Shown: in pieces, positions 1 to 10,224 of the stretch
Numbering within the stretch: the first letter of the stretch is position 1
Layout of the letters: each line of letters starts with the position of its first letter
Source of the DNA: Flavobacterium panacagri
GTDB lineage: Bacteria > Bacteroidota > Bacteroidia > Flavobacteriales > Flavobacteriaceae
DNA length: 64,000 bases
Assembly (NCBI RefSeq): GCF_030378165.1
Contig: NZ_CP119766.1
Span: 434,001 to 498,000, forward strand
Direction of reading: 5' to 3'
Translations under genes and position numbers: made by a program
Notes under the pieces: model-generated
The model's database searches: none
The model's input: only the letters and a program-made list of their open reading frames with translations
Told to the model about the DNA's origin: nothing

Positions 1-867
1 TTTGCTAACAGTATTAAACTAAAATTAGGAGTAAACCTTAAAGCCTCAGGTTTAGAAGCTACCCTTGCAGACGCTACCATATTATCAGCTGCAGCAGGAA
101 CATTCACTTCAAATGCCGACAATGCTAAACTACCTTACATGGCAAACCTTCCAAATACAAATCCTCTTTATGTTGATATGGTGTTCTCTGGAAGAAACGA
201 CTTTGTAGTTGCAAAACCATTTGTAGATGCATTAGTTACTTTAAATGACCCAAGAAAAACTCAATATTTCAGACCAACCTACAGAGACACCGACCCTGTT
301 ACCGAAGAGTTAATAACTGTTACAGGTTACAGAGGAGGTATTGTTGGATCAAAAAACAGCCAATCTAGATTTACTCACGCAAGCGACAAGATTAAAGCAC
401 CAGATTTTAGCGGAACATTGCTAGATTATGCTGAAGTTGAATTCCTATTAGCTGAAGCTGCAGGAAGAGGAGTAGCTGTAAGTGGTACAATAGAATCACA
501 TTACACAGCTGCAATCAAAGCATCTATGGAAGATTGGGGAGTAAGCACTGCAGATGCAGACGCTTATTTAGCACAACCTCAAGTTGCTTATGCCACAGCA
601 ACGGGAACATGGCAACAAAAAGTGGGTGAGCAAGCATGGTACGCTCTATTTAACAGAGGATTTGAAGGATGGACATCAACTAGAAGATTAAACTTCCCAG
701 TTCTTACTCCTCCAGCAAACGCAGATGCCGCTGCTGAAGGACAAATTCCATCAAGAATGGCATACCCTATTAGAGAACAAACTTTAAATGCTACTAATTA
801 TCAAGCAGCCTCTACTTCAATTGGAGGAGACAAGCTAAAAACTAAAATATTCTGGGATATTAACTAA
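1..867 (+). CDS. SusD/RagB-like outer-membrane lipoprotein, C-terminal part (5' end outside window)
   Basis: The frame is open from base 1, so the gene starts before the window; about 288 residues are visible. SusD-family proteins are surface lipoproteins that cap a SusC-type TonB transporter and bind the nutrient. The segments LLDYAEVEFLLAEAAGRG and WYALFNRGFEGWTSTRRL, and the ending GGDKLKTKIFWDIN, are typical of the SusD-like_2 branch of the family. The N-terminal lipobox is not visible. A strong terminator follows, so this gene closes its own unit, and its SusC partner presumably lies upstream. The substrate cannot be read from the sequence. Confidence 0.85.
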   Translation, partial: FANSIKLKLGVNLKASGLEATLADATILSAAAGTFTSNADNAKLPYMANLPNTNPLYVDMVFSGRNDFVVAKPFVDALVTLNDPRKTQYFRPTYRDTDPVTEELITVTGYRGGIVGSKNSQSRFTHASDKIKAPDFSGTLLDYAEVEFLLAEAAGRGVAVSGTIESHYTAAIKASMEDWGVSTADADAYLAQPQVAYATATGTWQQKVGEQAWYALFNRGFEGWTSTRRLNFPVLTPPANADAAAEGQIPSRMAYPIREQTLNATNYQAASTSIGGDKLKTKIFWDIN

Positions 868-887
868 CATTAATAGCAAATATCTTA

Positions 888-918
888 AAGCCGCCTCAAA
901 TCGAGGCGGCTTTTTTTT
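888..918 (+). terminator. Rho-independent terminator after the partial susD
   Basis: A perfect 10-bp stem (AAGCCGCCTC paired with GAGGCGGCTT) with a 5-nt loop is followed by a run of eight T. It begins about 20 bp after the stop codon. Confidence 0.9.
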
Positions 919-1105
919 ATTTTTTTAACATTCATTTGTGTTACCCGTAAAATAACCAATATTCAAATGAAAAATTGTGATTTATATATCAAAATATTCA
1001 GGAAATGTTAAATTAACATATAGAGAAGGTAAAAAAAATGATTTTATGTTAGGAATATTAACAACAAATTAAGATTTTTGCCATACTAATTCAAAATAAT
1101 TAAAA

Positions 1106-4100
1106 ATGAAACTAAAGTTCAATGGACTGTTAGTACTACTTTTAGTACTAGTAGCGCAATTATCTTTTGCGCAAGAAAGAATTGTTTCGGGAATTGTTTC
1201 GGACAATACAGGCATGCCAATACCAGGTGTAAGTGTATTAGTTAAAGGAACAAAAACAGGAACTCAAACAGATTTTGACGGAAAGTACTCTATTAAAGCT
1301 GCCCCAAGTCAAACTCTGGTTTTTACTTACATTGGGATGAAAGCACAGGAATTACCTGCTTCTTCAACTACTGTTAATGCAAAACTATCAGGAGATGCAT
1401 TAGAGCTTGAAGGAGTTGTAGTCGTTGCCTTCGGAACACAAAAAAAATCTGAGATTACTGGAGCTGTTACAAAAATTGACGCAAAAGCTTTAGAAACTGC
1501 TCAGGCATCGAATGCCATTCAATCTTTAACTGGTAAAGTTGCCGGTGTTCAGATTAGTGCAAACTCAGGACAGCCTGGAGACGCTCCTCAAGTTCGTTTT
1601 AGAGGTATTGGATCATTATCATCTTCAAACGCACCATTATATGTTGTTGATGGTATTCCTTACAATGGAGATATTAATGCAATTGCTACTCAAGATATCG
1701 AATCTATCAGTTTCTTGAAAGATGCATCTTCTAATGCATTATATGGTAGCCGTGGAGCAAACGGGGTTATCATTGTTACTACTAAAAAAGGTAAAAAAGG
1801 ACAATTAAGAGTTACTTACGAAACTAAAATTGGGGTTAACTCAAGAGCGGTACCAGAGTACGACATGATTAAAGATCCAGGAGAGTACTACGAAACTGTT
1901 TTTGGCAGAATTAAAAGTGGTTTAATGTTCCAAGGACAAACTGCTGCAAATGCTTCTACTATCGCGGCTAATAGATTAATTACTGGAGATTCTTATTCTT
2001 TAGGATACAATAATTATAACGTACCAAACAACCAGGTAATAGATCCAGCAACTGGAAAATTGAACCCAAATGCACAGTTATTATACCATGATGATTGGGC
2101 TGATGCATTATTTAGAGATGCTACAAGAACAGAGCACTTCTTGAGTTTATCAAGCAGTACTGACAACTTAAGTTCTTACTTATCTGTAGGATACTTAAAA
2201 GACAATGGTTATACTGTTAACTCAGACTTTAAACGTGCAACAGTTAGAGCAAATGTAGATTACAGTATAAATAGCAAAATTAAAGTTGGAGCTAACTTAA
2301 ACTATGCTAATTCAGATCAAAATGCACCAATTTCTCAAGTAAGTTCTTCAACTTATAGTAACTTATTTAGCTGGGCAAGAAACATTGCACCTATCTATAC
2401 TATTTACGAAAGAGATGCTGCTGGTAACTACGTAACAAATGCAGATGGAAGTAGAGTTTATGACTTTAACAAAAGCGGAAACCGTCCTTACGGAGCTAAC
2501 TTAAACCCATACGCAACTACATTATTAAACACAAATTTAAATCAAGAAAATAAATTTGGAGCTAGAGGATATGTTTCTATTGATTTCTTAAAAGATTTCA
2601 ATTTCAGATATAACCTTGGATACGATTTAATGTCTGGATACTACTTAAACAGTACAACTGGAGAAGGTGGTGATGACATGGGAGTTAATGGTAGAATTGG
2701 TACTGCATCTCAAGATGATTACACTATCACTAACCAACAATTATTATCTTGGAAAAAATCTATAGGTAATCATAATATTGACATTCTTGTAGGTCACGAA
2801 TCTTCTGACTTTACATCAAAAATGTTAGCTGGACAAAAAAGTGGAGTAGTTATTCCAGGTTTACCAGTTTTAAGTAACGCAACTAAATACAACTATGTAG
2901 ATGGTTACAATGACTTATACAAAGTTGAAGGATACTTCTCAAGAGCAAACTACAACTATAAAGATAAATACTTTATTAATGCTAGTTTCAGAAGAGATGG
3001 ATCTTCTGTATTCCACCCAGACAACAGATGGGGTAATTTCTACGGTTTTGGAGCAGCGTGGTCTGTAGCAAAAGAATCTTTCTTCCCACAATCTAAGGTT
3101 GTTACAGACTTAAGAATTAAAGGAAGTTATGGAGAGCAAGGAAATGACAACATTTTCTACCCAGCAAGTACACAAATCAGCCACCGTAGCTATTTTGGAT
3201 CTGCAAGAAACTACTATGCATACCAAAATCAATACGAAATTGTTCCAGATGCAGAAGGAAACGCAACTGTACTTCAAGTATTCACTGGAAACAAAGATAT
3301 CAAATGGGAGGTTTCTAAAAACATGAACGTTGGATTCGAAATTGAATTATTCAACAGAGTGAACATTGAAGCTGAATACTTTGAAAGAAAAGTAAGTGAT
3401 TTAATTTACAACAGACCTCTTTCTCCATCTACAGGAACTAACTTCGTTAGTGAAAACATTGGAGATATGGCTAATAAAGGAATTGAGGTTAACTTAGGTA
3501 TTGATATCATCAAAACTCAAGATTTTGATTTCAACATTTGGGCAAATGGAACACATTACAAAAATGAAGTAACTTCATTACCAAGTCCATTTACATCTGG
3601 AATCTTCCGTTTCCAAGTAGGAGCTCCAGCTTATGCTTTCTACTTAAGAGAATTTGCAGGTGTTGATAAAACTAACGGAAACTCTTTATGGTACATGGAT
3701 CAAAAAGATGCTTCTGGAGCAGTAACTGGTAGAACTACAACTGATGTTTACGGAAATGCTACTCAGTACTTAAGCGACAAAGATGCAAATCCAGATGTAT
3801 ACGGAGGTTTTGGAACTGTTGTTCGTTACAAAAACTTAACATTACAAGCGAGTCTTGCTTATCAATTTGGAGGATACATGTATGACCAAGTTTACCAAAG
3901 TGCAATGTATTCTGGAGGAGATAACATCGGACAAAACTACCACAAGGACAGTGAAAAAGCTTGGACTGTAGACAATCCAAATTCTGACATCCCTAGAATT
4001 GACCACGTTTCAACTCTACAAATGGCGGCTTCTGATTATTTCTTAACTAAATCAGACTACATCAGTATCCAAGATGTTTCTTTATCTTACGATTTCAAAA

Positions 4101-4294
4101 ACAGTAAACTTACAGATCTTGGAATTACATCTACTAAATTTAGTGTAATGGGAACTAATTTGGCATTATGGTCAGAAAGAAAAGGTATGGATCCTAGATT
4201 AAACAATTTAGGTACAAGATCAAACAACGGTCAGTCTTTAAATGTATATGGAGTAATGAGAACGATCTCATTTGGTTTAACAGTAAATTTCTAA
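1106..4294 (+). CDS. SusC/RagA-family TonB-linked outer-membrane transporter
   Basis: 1062 residues, the normal size for SusC proteins. It imports a ligand across the outer membrane using TonB energy, together with the SusD lipoprotein encoded 4 bp downstream. A signal peptide (about residues 1-22, ending LSFAQ) is followed by a carboxypeptidase-regulatory-like domain (about 25-110, with SGIVSDNTGMPIPGVSVLVK). Next come a plug (about 115-230, with PLYVVDGIPYNGD and the SusC signature NALYGSRGANGVIIVTTKKG) and a long beta-barrel ending in an aromatic strand, SFGLTVNF. No polysaccharide-degrading enzyme lies next to it, so the substrate is unknown. The start is supported by the signal peptide. 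Confidence 0.96.
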   Translation: MKLKFNGLLVLLLVLVAQLSFAQERIVSGIVSDNTGMPIPGVSVLVKGTKTGTQTDFDGKYSIKAAPSQTLVFTYIGMKAQELPASSTTVNAKLSGDALELEGVVVVAFGTQKKSEITGAVTKIDAKALETAQASNAIQSLTGKVAGVQISANSGQPGDAPQVRFRGIGSLSSSNAPLYVVDGIPYNGDINAIATQDIESISFLKDASSNALYGSRGANGVIIVTTKKGKKGQLRVTYETKIGVNSRAVPEYDMIKDPGEYYETVFGRIKSGLMFQGQTAANASTIAANRLITGDSYSLGYNNYNVPNNQVIDPATGKLNPNAQLLYHDDWADALFRDATRTEHFLSLSSSTDNLSSYLSVGYLKDNGYTVNSDFKRATVRANVDYSINSKIKVGANLNYANSDQNAPISQVSSSTYSNLFSWARNIAPIYTIYERDAAGNYVTNADGSRVYDFNKSGNRPYGANLNPYATTLLNTNLNQENKFGARGYVSIDFLKDFNFRYNLGYDLMSGYYLNSTTGEGGDDMGVNGRIGTASQDDYTITNQQLLSWKKSIGNHNIDILVGHESSDFTSKMLAGQKSGVVIPGLPVLSNATKYNYVDGYNDLYKVEGYFSRANYNYKDKYFINASFRRDGSSVFHPDNRWGNFYGFGAAWSVAKESFFPQSKVVTDLRIKGSYGEQGNDNIFYPASTQISHRSYFGSARNYYAYQNQYEIVPDAEGNATVLQVFTGNKDIKWEVSKNMNVGFEIELFNRVNIEAEYFERKVSDLIYNRPLSPSTGTNFVSENIGDMANKGIEVNLGIDIIKTQDFDFNIWANGTHYKNEVTSLPSPFTSGIFRFQVGAPAYAFYLREFAGVDKTNGNSLWYMDQKDASGAVTGRTTTDVYGNATQYLSDKDANPDVYGGFGTVVRYKNLTLQASLAYQFGGYMYDQVYQSAMYSGGDNIGQNYHKDSEKAWTVDNPNSDIPRIDHVSTLQMAASDYFLTKSDYISIQDVSLSYDFKNSKLTDLGITSTKFSVMGTNLALWSERKGMDPRLNNLGTRSNNGQSLNVYGVMRTISFGLTVNF

Positions 4295-4298
4295 GAAC

Positions 4299-5744
4299 AT
4301 GAAAAAATTATTAATTATAACAATGTCCTTGTTGGTACTTACAAGCTGTGAAAAAGATTTTCTTGACACACAGCCTGAATCAACAATCAATGACGAACAA
4401 CTTGGAACATCTGCAGAAGCTAACAAAGCGATTATAGCAGGTATCTATTCAGCCCTTAGATCTTATGGTCTATCTATTCCTGGAAGTCACGAAGATTATG
4501 GCCACAAGTCAATTCTTGTTGCTACTGACATGATGTCTAACGACATGTTAATGACTAAATCTAGCTGGTATGGATCTTTCTATAACTACTTAGGAAGAAC
4601 ACAAACTAACTCAAGATCAAAATTAGCTTGGAGTATTTATTACCCTCAGATTAAAACTGCTAACACAGTTATCAACGCTATTCCAGCTGATACTGATGAT
4701 GCTAGTTTAAAATCGTTAAGAGGACAAGCTTTAGCATTAAGAGGTTACTTTTATTTTATGTTAGCTCGTATGTATGGACCAACATACGTAGGAAATGAAT
4801 CAAAATTATGTGTGCCTTTATATACAGATGTATCTTTAGAAGGTAAAGCAAGAGCTACAGTTGCTGAAGTTTACACTGTAATTGAAAAAGATTTAATTGA
4901 TGCTGTTGAAGCTCTTGAAGGTTTTACACGTGCAAACAAAGATGGATTAGACCAATCTGTAGCACAAGCATTTTTAGCTGATGTTTACTTAGAAGAAGGT
5001 AAATATGCACTAGCAGCTACTTTGGCACATGAAGCTAGACAAGGTTATACTTTACTTAATGAAACTGATTGGAGCAATGGTTTCTACGATATCACTACAG
5101 GTGGTGAAACAATGTGGGGAGCAAACATAACCTCTGCACAAAGTACGTTCGTAGCAAGTTTCTTTGGTCATTTCGATAATACAAACGATTCAGGATATGC
5201 TGGAGGTTTACAAATCTTTAAAAATATCGACGTACGTCTTTATAATAGTATTTCTGCAACTGATTACAGAAAAAAAGCGTTTGTACCAGTAACTGGAAAC
5301 CCTCTTTATCCTGCATTACCTGCATATGCTAATACAAAGTTTAGAGACCCTACAGTAGATTCTGGAGATTACATCTACTTAAGATCTGCTTCTTTATACT
5401 ACATTGAAGCTGAAGCTTTAGCAAGATCAGGAAATGAAGCAGGTGCTAAACAAGTTTTATATGATATCACTGTTACAAGAGATCCTGCTTATACATTATC
5501 TACTAATTCTGGTTCTGCTTTAATCAATGAAATCATTCTTCAAAAAAGAATTGAGTTATGGGGAGAAGGATATGCTTGGTTTGACATGAAACGTTTAGGA
5601 GTTGGTCTTGTTAGAGATTATCCTGGATCGAACCACGTTGCATTTGGAAAAAATAACTATGCAGCTGGCGCTAACGAATTCATCTTCCAAGTTCCACAAG
5701 CAGAAGTTGATGCTAATCCACTAATTGTACAAAGTCCACTATAA
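4299..5744 (+). CDS. SusD/RagB-family nutrient-binding outer-membrane lipoprotein
   Basis: 481 residues. The lipoprotein signal MKKLLIITMSLLVLTSCEKD places the lipobox cysteine at residue 17. The family is an all-helical TPR-like fold; here LRGQALALRGYFYFMLARMYG and LYYIEAEALARSGNEAGAKQVL (shown as motifs, split here) mark the TPR core, and RIELWGEGYAWFDMKRLG is the conserved C-terminal signature. It lies 4 bp after susC and ends in a strong terminator, so susC-susD form a two-gene unit. It binds the same unknown substrate on the cell surface and delivers it to SusC. Confidence 0.95.
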   Translation: MKKLLIITMSLLVLTSCEKDFLDTQPESTINDEQLGTSAEANKAIIAGIYSALRSYGLSIPGSHEDYGHKSILVATDMMSNDMLMTKSSWYGSFYNYLGRTQTNSRSKLAWSIYYPQIKTANTVINAIPADTDDASLKSLRGQALALRGYFYFMLARMYGPTYVGNESKLCVPLYTDVSLEGKARATVAEVYTVIEKDLIDAVEALEGFTRANKDGLDQSVAQAFLADVYLEEGKYALAATLAHEARQGYTLLNETDWSNGFYDITTGGETMWGANITSAQSTFVASFFGHFDNTNDSGYAGGLQIFKNIDVRLYNSISATDYRKKAFVPVTGNPLYPALPAYANTKFRDPTVDSGDYIYLRSASLYYIEAEALARSGNEAGAKQVLYDITVTRDPAYTLSTNSGSALINEIILQKRIELWGEGYAWFDMKRLGVGLVRDYPGSNHVAFGKNNYAAGANEFIFQVPQAEVDANPLIVQSPL

Positions 5745-5778
5745 TCTAAATTTAGATTAAGTCATACTTATAAGACTA

Positions 5779-5808
5779 AACCGCTCTGTTATTCAGAGCG
5801 GTTTTTTT
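5779..5808 (+). terminator. Rho-independent terminator after susD
   Basis: The stem AACCGCTCTG/CAGAGCGGTT with a 5-nt loop is followed by seven T. It ends the susCD unit just upstream of the rlmB promoter. Confidence 0.9.
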
Positions 5809-5824
5809 ATAGCAACATATTACC

Positions 5825-5832
5825 TATATTTG
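5825..5832 (+). promoter_or_regulatory. -7 box TATATTTG of rlmB, 4 nt before the ATG
   Basis: This is an exact match to the Bacteroidetes -7 consensus TAnnTTTG. Only four bases (TCCC) separate it from the start codon, so the transcript is predicted to be leaderless or nearly so. Any -33 region would fall in the T-run of the preceding terminator. Confidence 0.65.
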
Positions 5833-5836
5833 TCCC

Positions 5837-6571
5837 ATGGAAAAAGAACATCAAATATTCGGCATTAGAGCCATTATAGAAGCAATTCAAGCAGGAAAAG
5901 AAGTAGACAAAGTCTTCATCCAAAAGGAAATTTCAAGTGAGTTAATGAAAGATTTAATGAAGGTCATGAAACGTGCTAACATTAATTTTTCTTATGTTCC
6001 TGTAGAAAAACTAAACCGTCTTACTCCTAATAATCATCAAGGTGCTGTCGCAACCATCTCCCCTATTGGTTTTATTGACTTAGAACATCTTGTTGAATCT
6101 ACTATTGAATCTGGTAAAAAACCTTTGTTTTTAATATTAGACCAAATCTCTGATGCCAGAAATTTTGGTGCAATCATCAGAACAGCAGAATGTACAGGCG
6201 TAAACGGAATTATTATTCAAAAAGCGGGTTCGGCACCTGTAAACGGAGATACGGTTAAAACATCTGCGGGAGCTGTATTTAATGTGCCAATCTGTAAAGT
6301 TGAACATATTAAAGATGCTATTTTCTATTTGCAAGGTTCCGGAATTAAAACAGTTGCCGCAACCGAAAAGACAGATCAAAATATTTATGATGTTTCTTTA
6401 GCTGATCCCGTTGCAATAATTATGGGTTCAGAAGATCGAGGAATAAATCCTTCTGTCTTGAAAATAGTAGATGAAAAAGCAAAACTACCTATGTTTGGTA
6501 GTATAGGATCACTAAATGTTTCTGTTGCCTGCGGTGCATTTTTATACGAAACTGTCCGCCAGAGAAGTTAA
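5837..6571 (+). CDS. rlmB: 23S rRNA (guanosine-2'-O-)-methyltransferase, RlmB/TrmH family
   Basis: 244 residues, the usual size. It methylates the 2'-O of a guanosine in 23S rRNA (G2251 in E. coli) in the cytoplasm. The N-terminal substrate-binding domain (about 1-80, opening QIFGIRAIIEAI) is followed by the SPOUT knot domain. That domain has motif 1 SDARNFGAIIRTAECTG (about 105-121), motif 2 IIMGSEDRGI (about 198-207) and motif 3 LNVSVACGAFLYE (about 226-238). The start is fixed by family similarity at the N-terminus, which leaves almost no room for a 5' leader. It is a stand-alone gene. Confidence 0.93.
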   Translation: MEKEHQIFGIRAIIEAIQAGKEVDKVFIQKEISSELMKDLMKVMKRANINFSYVPVEKLNRLTPNNHQGAVATISPIGFIDLEHLVESTIESGKKPLFLILDQISDARNFGAIIRTAECTGVNGIIIQKAGSAPVNGDTVKTSAGAVFNVPICKVEHIKDAIFYLQGSGIKTVAATEKTDQNIYDVSLADPVAIIMGSEDRGINPSVLKIVDEKAKLPMFGSIGSLNVSVACGAFLYETVRQRS

Positions 6572-6619
6572 ATTGGGTTGAGAATAAAGATTAGAATGAA
6601 TAATTAAAAACTTTAATTA

Positions 6620-7423
6620 ATGCTTTCAAAATCTAATCCGATAAAAACAATTAATATAGTTCGATGTCTGTTTGTAATTTTAATAATTACAAACAGCTAT
6701 GGACAAAGCTCTACCTATAATCAATTTTGGAATGAAATTCAGTTTACTAGAACCATAAGCGAAAAATGGGCCACTGAAATAGATTTAGGAGCAACATACA
6801 GCAGTACTGAATCTTCTTCTAATTTGTTCGCCAACACAATTCAAAGGTCAGTTAGAGGCTGGGGACATTATTACTTTTCTCCCAGATGGAAATTTTCTTC
6901 TTTCATTGCATACTTTAACAATAGAGACGTTCCCGAAATAGGACAATTTGAATCTCCCGAATGGCGATTTGCTCTTCAAGGAATTTACTATTTCCATAAA
7001 ACTGGCTACACTTTAAGCACAAGAATGCGAATCGAATTTCGCCACATGAGAAATCAAGATGGAGACTATGAAAATGTTTTCCGTTATCGTCAACAGATTA
7101 AATATCTACAACCAATAAACAGTAAAGTTTTAAGAGAAGGTGTTATATATGCAGTAGCTTCAGATGAAATATACTTAAAATCTGGTGCAAAGGTTACAGG
7201 AGAAAGTTTCTTCGACCGCAATAGATTTAATGTAGGTGCAGGATATTTGTTTTCAGATGATATTCAGGTTGAACTTACTTACTGTAACGAATTTTTACCA
7301 CGCAACAACGGAAATCAAACTACAAACGCCGCCTCTTTAACTATTAGTTTCAATAATCTACTCGAAAGCGTCAAGAAGAAAATGGCCAGCAAACATAATC
7401 ATGAAATAAAAGATGAAGAATAA
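6620..7423 (+). CDS. DUF2490 family exported protein
   Basis: 267 residues with an N-terminal hydrophobic segment (about 8-28, ending NSYGQS) that looks like a signal peptide. The body alternates short amphipathic strands rich in W, Y, F and R (WATEIDLGATYSS, FALQGIYYFHKTG, MRIEFRHMRN). This is the pattern of DUF2490, thought to be a small outer-membrane beta-barrel. No function is established. The C-terminus is charged and faces the convergent gene ending one base away, with no room for a separate terminator. Confidence 0.75.
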   Translation: MLSKSNPIKTINIVRCLFVILIITNSYGQSSTYNQFWNEIQFTRTISEKWATEIDLGATYSSTESSSNLFANTIQRSVRGWGHYYFSPRWKFSSFIAYFNNRDVPEIGQFESPEWRFALQGIYYFHKTGYTLSTRMRIEFRHMRNQDGDYENVFRYRQQIKYLQPINSKVLREGVIYAVASDEIYLKSGAKVTGESFFDRNRFNVGAGYLFSDDIQVELTYCNEFLPRNNGNQTTNAASLTISFNNLLESVKKKMASKHNHEIKDEE

Positions 7424-7424
7424 T

Positions 7425-7931
7425 CTACTTTTCTTTCTCTTTTAAAAAACATAAAAGCTGCTCTCTTATAGCATTTTTATGAAGCTTAAAATTATAGCTT
7501 CGCACAAACTCTGTTCCTTTCATATTAATTTCAGCAGTAACTGCTTCGTAGTTTGAGAAAGCATTTAAATCTTTTTCATCAATTAAGTAAAGAACTTGCA
7601 TAATAGAATCATTTCTTCGGTATAGCGTATCGTAATGTGCCAGCTTATAAGTATTATTATCCGCAAGATGAATAATTAAATCATCTTTTATCTTTTTACC
7701 AATTTTCTTATCCGGAAATGGAGTTGGCTGCAATGCTACAAAATAATGTTCTTTGTCTGTAACAATATTAATTTTCAAAGATTTTGACTTAGTCGTATAA
7801 AACACAGCTGGTTCAAAATAGTACAGCATGCTACCATCAGCCTGAACCCTGTTTTTAATTTCGCATTGTGCACTAGCTTTAGTGTTAAAAATAAAACACA
7901 AGAACAAAATACACATCTTTATTTTACTCAT
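7425..7931 (-). CDS. Hypothetical exported protein, 168 aa
   Basis: I do not recognise a family. The N-terminus, with a hydrophobic stretch ending NTKASAQ, is a clear signal peptide (about 1-22), so the product is probably periplasmic or secreted. The rest is a mixed alpha/beta sequence with no obvious catalytic motif. A perfect -7 box (TAAATTTG on the minus strand, 7960-7967) lies 28 bp upstream, so it probably has its own promoter even though the rhomboid gene is 63 bp upstream on the same strand. Confidence 0.7.
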   Translation of the reverse strand: MSKIKMCILFLCFIFNTKASAQCEIKNRVQADGSMLYYFEPAVFYTTKSKSLKINIVTDKEHYFVALQPTPFPDKKIGKKIKDDLIIHLADNNTYKLAHYDTLYRRNDSIMQVLYLIDEKDLNAFSNYEAVTAEINMKGTEFVRSYNFKLHKNAIREQLLCFLKEKEK

Positions 7932-7994
7932 AACCCTAGAGATTAAATTGTTACAAAAACAAATTTACTGATTTAATCTCAAAGAAACATTAAT

Positions 7995-8756
7995 CTAAAT
8001 TTCTCCTTCGGATTCTATTTTTCTTGTTACAATATAATTTACCTGATGACTTGAGGAAAAATAATCCAATTGATCTTCCTCTTGTTCAGGCGTACTATTT
8101 ACAAAATTTCCGTTTTCGTCAAAATGCTTCATAAAAGGATCTGTAGCTGGATCAAAATCTGGTCGCTGCCAATCATAAACAATAGGCTTTGCATATTCTG
8201 GCGCTTTATAAAACAATGTCAGGACAAAACCAGTAATAAGACCTGCCAAATGTCCTTCCCAAGAAATAGATTGATCTACATCTGGAAAAACATACCATAT
8301 CATACCGCCATAAAGCAAAATCACTGTTAGCGATAAAGCCACTAATCTATAATAACGCGTCTGGATTCCTTTAAAAAAAATAAAACTTACCAAAACATAA
8401 ATCAATCCGCTCGCTCCAATATGAAAATTTTCACGTCCTAGAATCCAGGTAATTAATCCCGAAAGCAAAATACCATAGCCAATTACTCCAAATGTCTGCT
8501 TGGGATAAAAAAACTGGATTGCTGTCAATAATATCAAAAGCGGAATACTATTATTATAAAGATGATCTAAATTTTCATGGATAAAAGGACTAAATAAAAC
8601 ACCTCTTAAGCCCACTATATCTCGAGGATAAATTCCGTATTGATAAAAATCAAAATCGAAACGAATCTGGAGCCAATATACTACCCATAATAAAAGGACA
8701 AAAAATAAGGGAAGCGCAATAACTGAATTGGAAAATTTAAAGCTGGTATCGTTCAT
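7995..8756 (-). CDS. Rhomboid-family intramembrane serine protease
   Basis: 253 residues with about six membrane helices. Rhomboids cleave membrane proteins within or near the bilayer using a Ser-His dyad. The serine is in HIGASG (Ser116) and the histidine in WEGHLAG (His169). An N-terminal HENLDHLYNNS motif (residues 60-70) matches the conserved His/Asn region of helix 2. The soluble C-terminal tail (about 190-253) is acidic. A -7 box TATTTTTG (minus strand, 8797-8804) lies 40 bp upstream. No substrate is suggested by the neighbours. Confidence 0.92.
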   Translation of the reverse strand: MNDTSFKFSNSVIALPLFFVLLLWVVYWLQIRFDFDFYQYGIYPRDIVGLRGVLFSPFIHENLDHLYNNSIPLLILLTAIQFFYPKQTFGVIGYGILLSGLITWILGRENFHIGASGLIYVLVSFIFFKGIQTRYYRLVALSLTVILLYGGMIWYVFPDVDQSISWEGHLAGLITGFVLTLFYKAPEYAKPIVYDWQRPDFDPATDPFMKHFDENGNFVNSTPEQEEDQLDYFSSSHQVNYIVTRKIESEGEI

Positions 8757-8920
8757 ATTTTTCTAAATAACCATTATAAGAACTCAAAAAACTATCCAAA
8801 AATATTTTACTGATATTTTGTCATAGTCGATCCATTCAAATTTTGTCTCAGATTGTAACAATCCACTCGAAACATCCATTGTTTTAACTTCTAATGGATA
8901 AAATCTAAAACTAAAAACTG

Positions 8921-8928
8921 TAATTTTG
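8921..8928 (+). promoter_or_regulatory. -7 box TAATTTTG of rarA, 4 nt before the ATG
   Basis: Exact TAnnTTTG match with four bases (TAAA) before the start codon. The geometry is the same as at rlmB, the TPR gene and gbsR, predicting a leaderless or near-leaderless mRNA. Confidence 0.65.
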
Positions 8929-8932
8929 TAAA

Positions 8933-10210
8933 ATGGAAGCACCGTTAGCAGAGCGCATTCGTCCGCAAAAATTAGAGGATTATATTAGTCAGCAGCATTT
9001 AGTTGGTCCAACAGGATCTTTAACACAGCAAATTTCAAGGGGAATAATTCCTTCTTTGATTTTTTGGGGACCTCCTGGCACAGGAAAAACAACACTTGCC
9101 CAAATTATTTCACAAGAATCAAAACGGCCGTTTTATATTTTAAGTGCCATTAATTCTGGTGTTAAAGATATTCGCGACGTTATAGAAAAAGCAAAACAAA
9201 GCGGCGGTCTTTTTACTGCCAAAAATCCAATACTTTTTATTGACGAGATTCACCGTTTCAGCAAATCACAGCAAGATTCACTTTTAGCTGCAGTCGAAAA
9301 AGGCTGGATAACTTTGGTTGGTGCCACAACAGAAAATCCCAGTTTTGAAGTGATTCCTGCACTATTGTCACGCTGTCAAGTTTATATCTTAAATGCTTTT
9401 ACAAAAGACGATTTAGAGGCTCTATTAAAGCGAGCAATGAAAACCGACACTTATTTATTGACAAAAAATATAAATCTAAAGGAAACCGAAGCTTTATTAC
9501 GTCTTTCTGGCGGTGATGGAAGAAAACTTCTCAATATTTTTGAACTTGTCATCAATGCTTCTGAAGGAGATGATATCACAATTACTAATGAACGTGTTTT
9601 AGAATTAGTACAGCAGAATACTGTACTTTATGACAAAACAGGCGAACAGCATTATGATATTATTTCTGCTTTTATAAAATCTATTCGAGGGAGCGATCCA
9701 AATGGGGCTGTTTATTGGCTTGCTAGAATGATCGAAGGCGGCGAGGATGTTAAATTTATTGCAAGAAGAATGTTAATCCTATCAAGTGAAGATATTGGAA
9801 ATGCCAATCCAACTGCTTTTATAATGGCAAACAATACTTTTCAGGCGGTTACTACAATTGGATATCCAGAAAGCCGCATTATTTTAAGTCAGTGTGCGAT
9901 CTATCTTGCAACATCTCCCAAAAGCAATGCCTCCTATATGGCAATTGGAAATGCGCAGCAATTGGTCAAACAAACGGGAGATTTACCAGTTCCAATTCAT
10001 TTACGAAATGCTCCAACCAAATTAATGAAAGAACTTGGTTATGGCGATGAATACAAATACTCGCACGATTATGCGAATAATTTTGCAGAACAAGAGTTCT
10101 TACCAGATGCCATAAAGGAAACGGTTCTTTATAATCCTGGAAGCAATTCTAGAGAGAACAGCAACCGAGAATTTTTAAAGAACCGTTGGAAAGATAAATA
10201 CGGATATTAG
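8933..10210 (+). CDS. rarA: Replication-associated recombination protein A (RarA/MgsA/WRNIP1-type AAA+ ATPase)
   Basis: 425 residues, standard length. It acts at stalled replication forks and interacts with single-strand binding protein and polymerase clamp loaders in E. coli. Walker A is GPPGTGKT (46-53) and Walker B is LFIDEIHRF (101-109). Sensor 1 is the segment [11 protein letters not shown], and the arginine finger region is ALLSRCQVY. The C-terminal tetramerisation domain contains [19 protein letters not shown]. It is monocistronic and convergent with the exported-protein gene downstream, only 14 bp away. Confidence 0.95.
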   Translation: MEAPLAERIRPQKLEDYISQQHLVGPTGSLTQQISRGIIPSLIFWGPPGTGKTTLAQIISQESKRPFYILSAINSGVKDIRDVIEKAKQSGGLFTAKNPILFIDEIHRFSKSQQDSLLAAVEKGWITLVGATTENPSFEVIPALLSRCQVYILNAFTKDDLEALLKRAMKTDTYLLTKNINLKETEALLRLSGGDGRKLLNIFELVINASEGDDITITNERVLELVQQNTVLYDKTGEQHYDIISAFIKSIRGSDPNGAVYWLARMIEGGEDVKFIARRMLILSSEDIGNANPTAFIMANNTFQAVTTIGYPESRIILSQCAIYLATSPKSNASYMAIGNAQQLVKQTGDLPVPIHLRNAPTKLMKELGYGDEYKYSHDYANNFAEQEFLPDAIKETVLYNPGSNSRENSNREFLKNRWKDKYGY

Positions 10211-10224
10211 ACCGCATTTTATAT

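Noticed and set aside
3759..3980. Open frame antisense to susC
   Set aside because: Shadow of a well-supported SusC coding frame.
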